This document shows positions 5,801 to 6,278 of a stretch of 6,278 nucleotides of DNA, one piece after another. The stretch is from Collinsella sp. (GTDB taxonomy: Bacteria; Actinomycetota; Coriobacteriia; Coriobacteriales; Coriobacteriaceae), in assembly GCA_019414565.1 (NCBI GenBank), contig DXLU01000032.1:1-6278 (forward strand), given 5' to 3'. Position numbers and translations under genes: made by a program. Every line of letters begins with the position of its first letter. The first letter of the stretch is position 1. The notes beneath the pieces were generated by a model that searched no databases, was not told the DNA's origin, and saw nothing but the letters and a program-made list of their open reading frames with translations.

Positions 5801-6064
5801 CTACTCGCCAAGACCGCTCTTGATGAGCTCGATGGCAGCAGCCAGAGCCTCGGCCTCGTCGGCGCCGTCGCACTTGACCTCGACCTCGGTGCCGCAGGGG
5901 ATACCAGCAGCCATGAGGGCCATCGGGGACTTGCCGTTGACCTCCTTCTCGGGGGTGACGACCGTCACGTCACAGGCATACTTGCCCATGGTGGAGGCGA
6001 ACAGACCAGCCGGACGCATGTGCAGACCCTGAGGATTAACGAGGGTAGCCTTCTCAGAAACCAT
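5801..6064 (-). CDS. ptsH: HPr, phosphocarrier protein of the PTS
   Basis: HPr is a small cytosolic carrier that receives phosphate from Enzyme I on His15 and passes it to EIIA domains of sugar permeases. The 87 residues from the ATG at 6064 match the family length. NPQGLHMRPAG spans 10-20 with His15 and Arg17 in place. NGKSPMALM (43-51) puts Ser46 exactly at the position phosphorylated by HPr kinase in Firmicutes and some other bacteria. No transmembrane segment or signal peptide is visible. The start is set by AAGGAG 6 bases upstream; an in-frame extension to 6121 would place the leader and this site inside the protein and lacks HPr homology. ptsI lies downstream on the same strand. The leader carries a sequence complementary to the ribosome binding site, so translation may be controlled. 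Confidence 0.98.
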   Translation of the reverse strand: MVSEKATLVNPQGLHMRPAGLFASTMGKYACDVTVVTPEKEVNGKSPMALMAAGIPCGTEVEVKCDGADEAEALAAAIELIKSGLGE

Positions 6065-6067
6065 AAT

Positions 6068-6114
6068 TGACTCCTTTTTGTGTTTAACCCCTGTCATGCA
6101 TGTGGCAGGAGTCA
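6068..6114 (-). promoter_or_regulatory. ptsH leader with anti-Shine-Dalgarno element and competing hairpin
   Basis: On the minus strand TGACTCCT (6107-6114) is perfectly complementary over 8 bases to AGGAGTCA (6068-6075), which contains most of the ptsH ribosome binding site. An alternative hairpin pairs CTCCTG (6106-6111) with CAGGGG (6088-6093), one pair being a wobble. Because it uses the same anti-Shine-Dalgarno bases, the two folds exclude each other. This layout suits a translational switch, a thermosensor or a protein-controlled leader. I do not recognise a known riboswitch class. The complementarity is seen; regulation is inferred. Confidence 0.45.
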
Positions 6115-6128
6115 GATTCACGACGTTG

Positions 6129-6137
6129 TTTATATTA
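6129..6137 (-). promoter_or_regulatory. Probable -10 region of the ptsH promoter
   Basis: On the minus strand two overlapping -10-like hexamers, TAATAT (6132-6137) and TATAAA (6129-6134), stand in an A+T-rich patch. Transcription would start near 6122 and give a leader of about 58 bases. No good -35 lies 16-18 bases upstream (the best is TGAAAA), so the promoter may need an activator. Confidence 0.4.
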
Positions 6138-6257
6138 ACTCACATCAAACGGTTTTTCATTGTGTTTCAGACGAATTATTGGACAGATGTGTTTGTCGTC
6201 CGCTTGCTCGCCGGGCGGGGCGATTAAGTTTGCTGCTCTACAGTCCTGCGCAAGACG

Positions 6258-6278
6258 GAAAGCACATTAAGTGCTTTC
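6258..6278. repeat. Perfect 8-bp inverted repeat at the right edge
   Basis: GAAAGCAC and GTGCTTTC are separated by 5 bases (ATTAA on the plus strand). The palindrome touches the window end. It could be the stem of a terminator belonging to a gene outside, or an operator. No T-run is visible on the inside, and the outside cannot be seen. Confidence 0.6.

Noticed and set aside
6065..6121. N-terminal extension of HPr by 19 codons
   Set aside because: The extension contains the ribosome binding site and the leader hairpins and has no family similarity; the ATG at 6064 gives the standard HPr with His15 and Ser46 numbering.
6118..6140. CRP-like site TGTGA in the ptsH upstream region
   Set aside because: Only one half-site is present; the second half TCACA is missing at the required spacing.

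Overview
The window is about 60% G+C by eye. Every gene I can support lies on the minus strand, so transcription runs from right to left. The content is core metabolism: the general PTS phosphocarriers HPr and Enzyme I, two PfkB-family sugar-phosphate kinases, a CCA tRNA nucleotidyltransferase and tandem tRNA-Glu genes. The G+C content, an HPr carrying both His15 and Ser46, and the style of the proteins fit a high-G+C Gram-positive anaerobe. A Coriobacteriia member such as Collinsella is my guess, inferred from protein style and not proven here.

Layout in order of transcription. Positions 6065-6278 hold the ptsH leader and, at the very edge, a perfect 8-bp palindrome. ptsH (5801-6064) is followed by a strong hairpin with a T-rich tail, then a dyad that covers a possible ptsI promoter, then ptsI (3964-5667). 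A 74-bp gap with a hairpin but no T-run leads to kinase copy B (2957-3889), which ends at a near-perfect rho-independent terminator (2893-2930). Kinase copy A (1839-2771) follows with its own leader and terminator (1771-1805). cca (280-1674) comes next, with a weak hairpin behind it. A good promoter (186-214) then drives two identical tRNA-Glu(CTC) genes; the second is cut by the left edge.

How the genes fit together: Enzyme I takes phosphate from PEP and passes it to HPr His15, which feeds sugar-specific EII proteins not encoded here. The kinases would turn a PTS product such as fructose-1-phosphate into fructose-1,6-bisphosphate. In HPr-kinase-containing bacteria that metabolite stimulates phosphorylation of HPr Ser46, so the locus may hold both ends of a feedback loop. 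cca maintains tRNA 3' ends; the complete tRNA gene here already encodes its CCA, so repair is the likely role at least for this tRNA.

I see no mobile element, CRISPR array or defence system. The most interesting signals are regulatory and structural: a ptsH leader able to hide its own Shine-Dalgarno, a dyad over the ptsI promoter region, two paralogous kinases that both carry CAGD in place of the canonical GAGD, and a G1-U72 wobble in tRNA-Glu.
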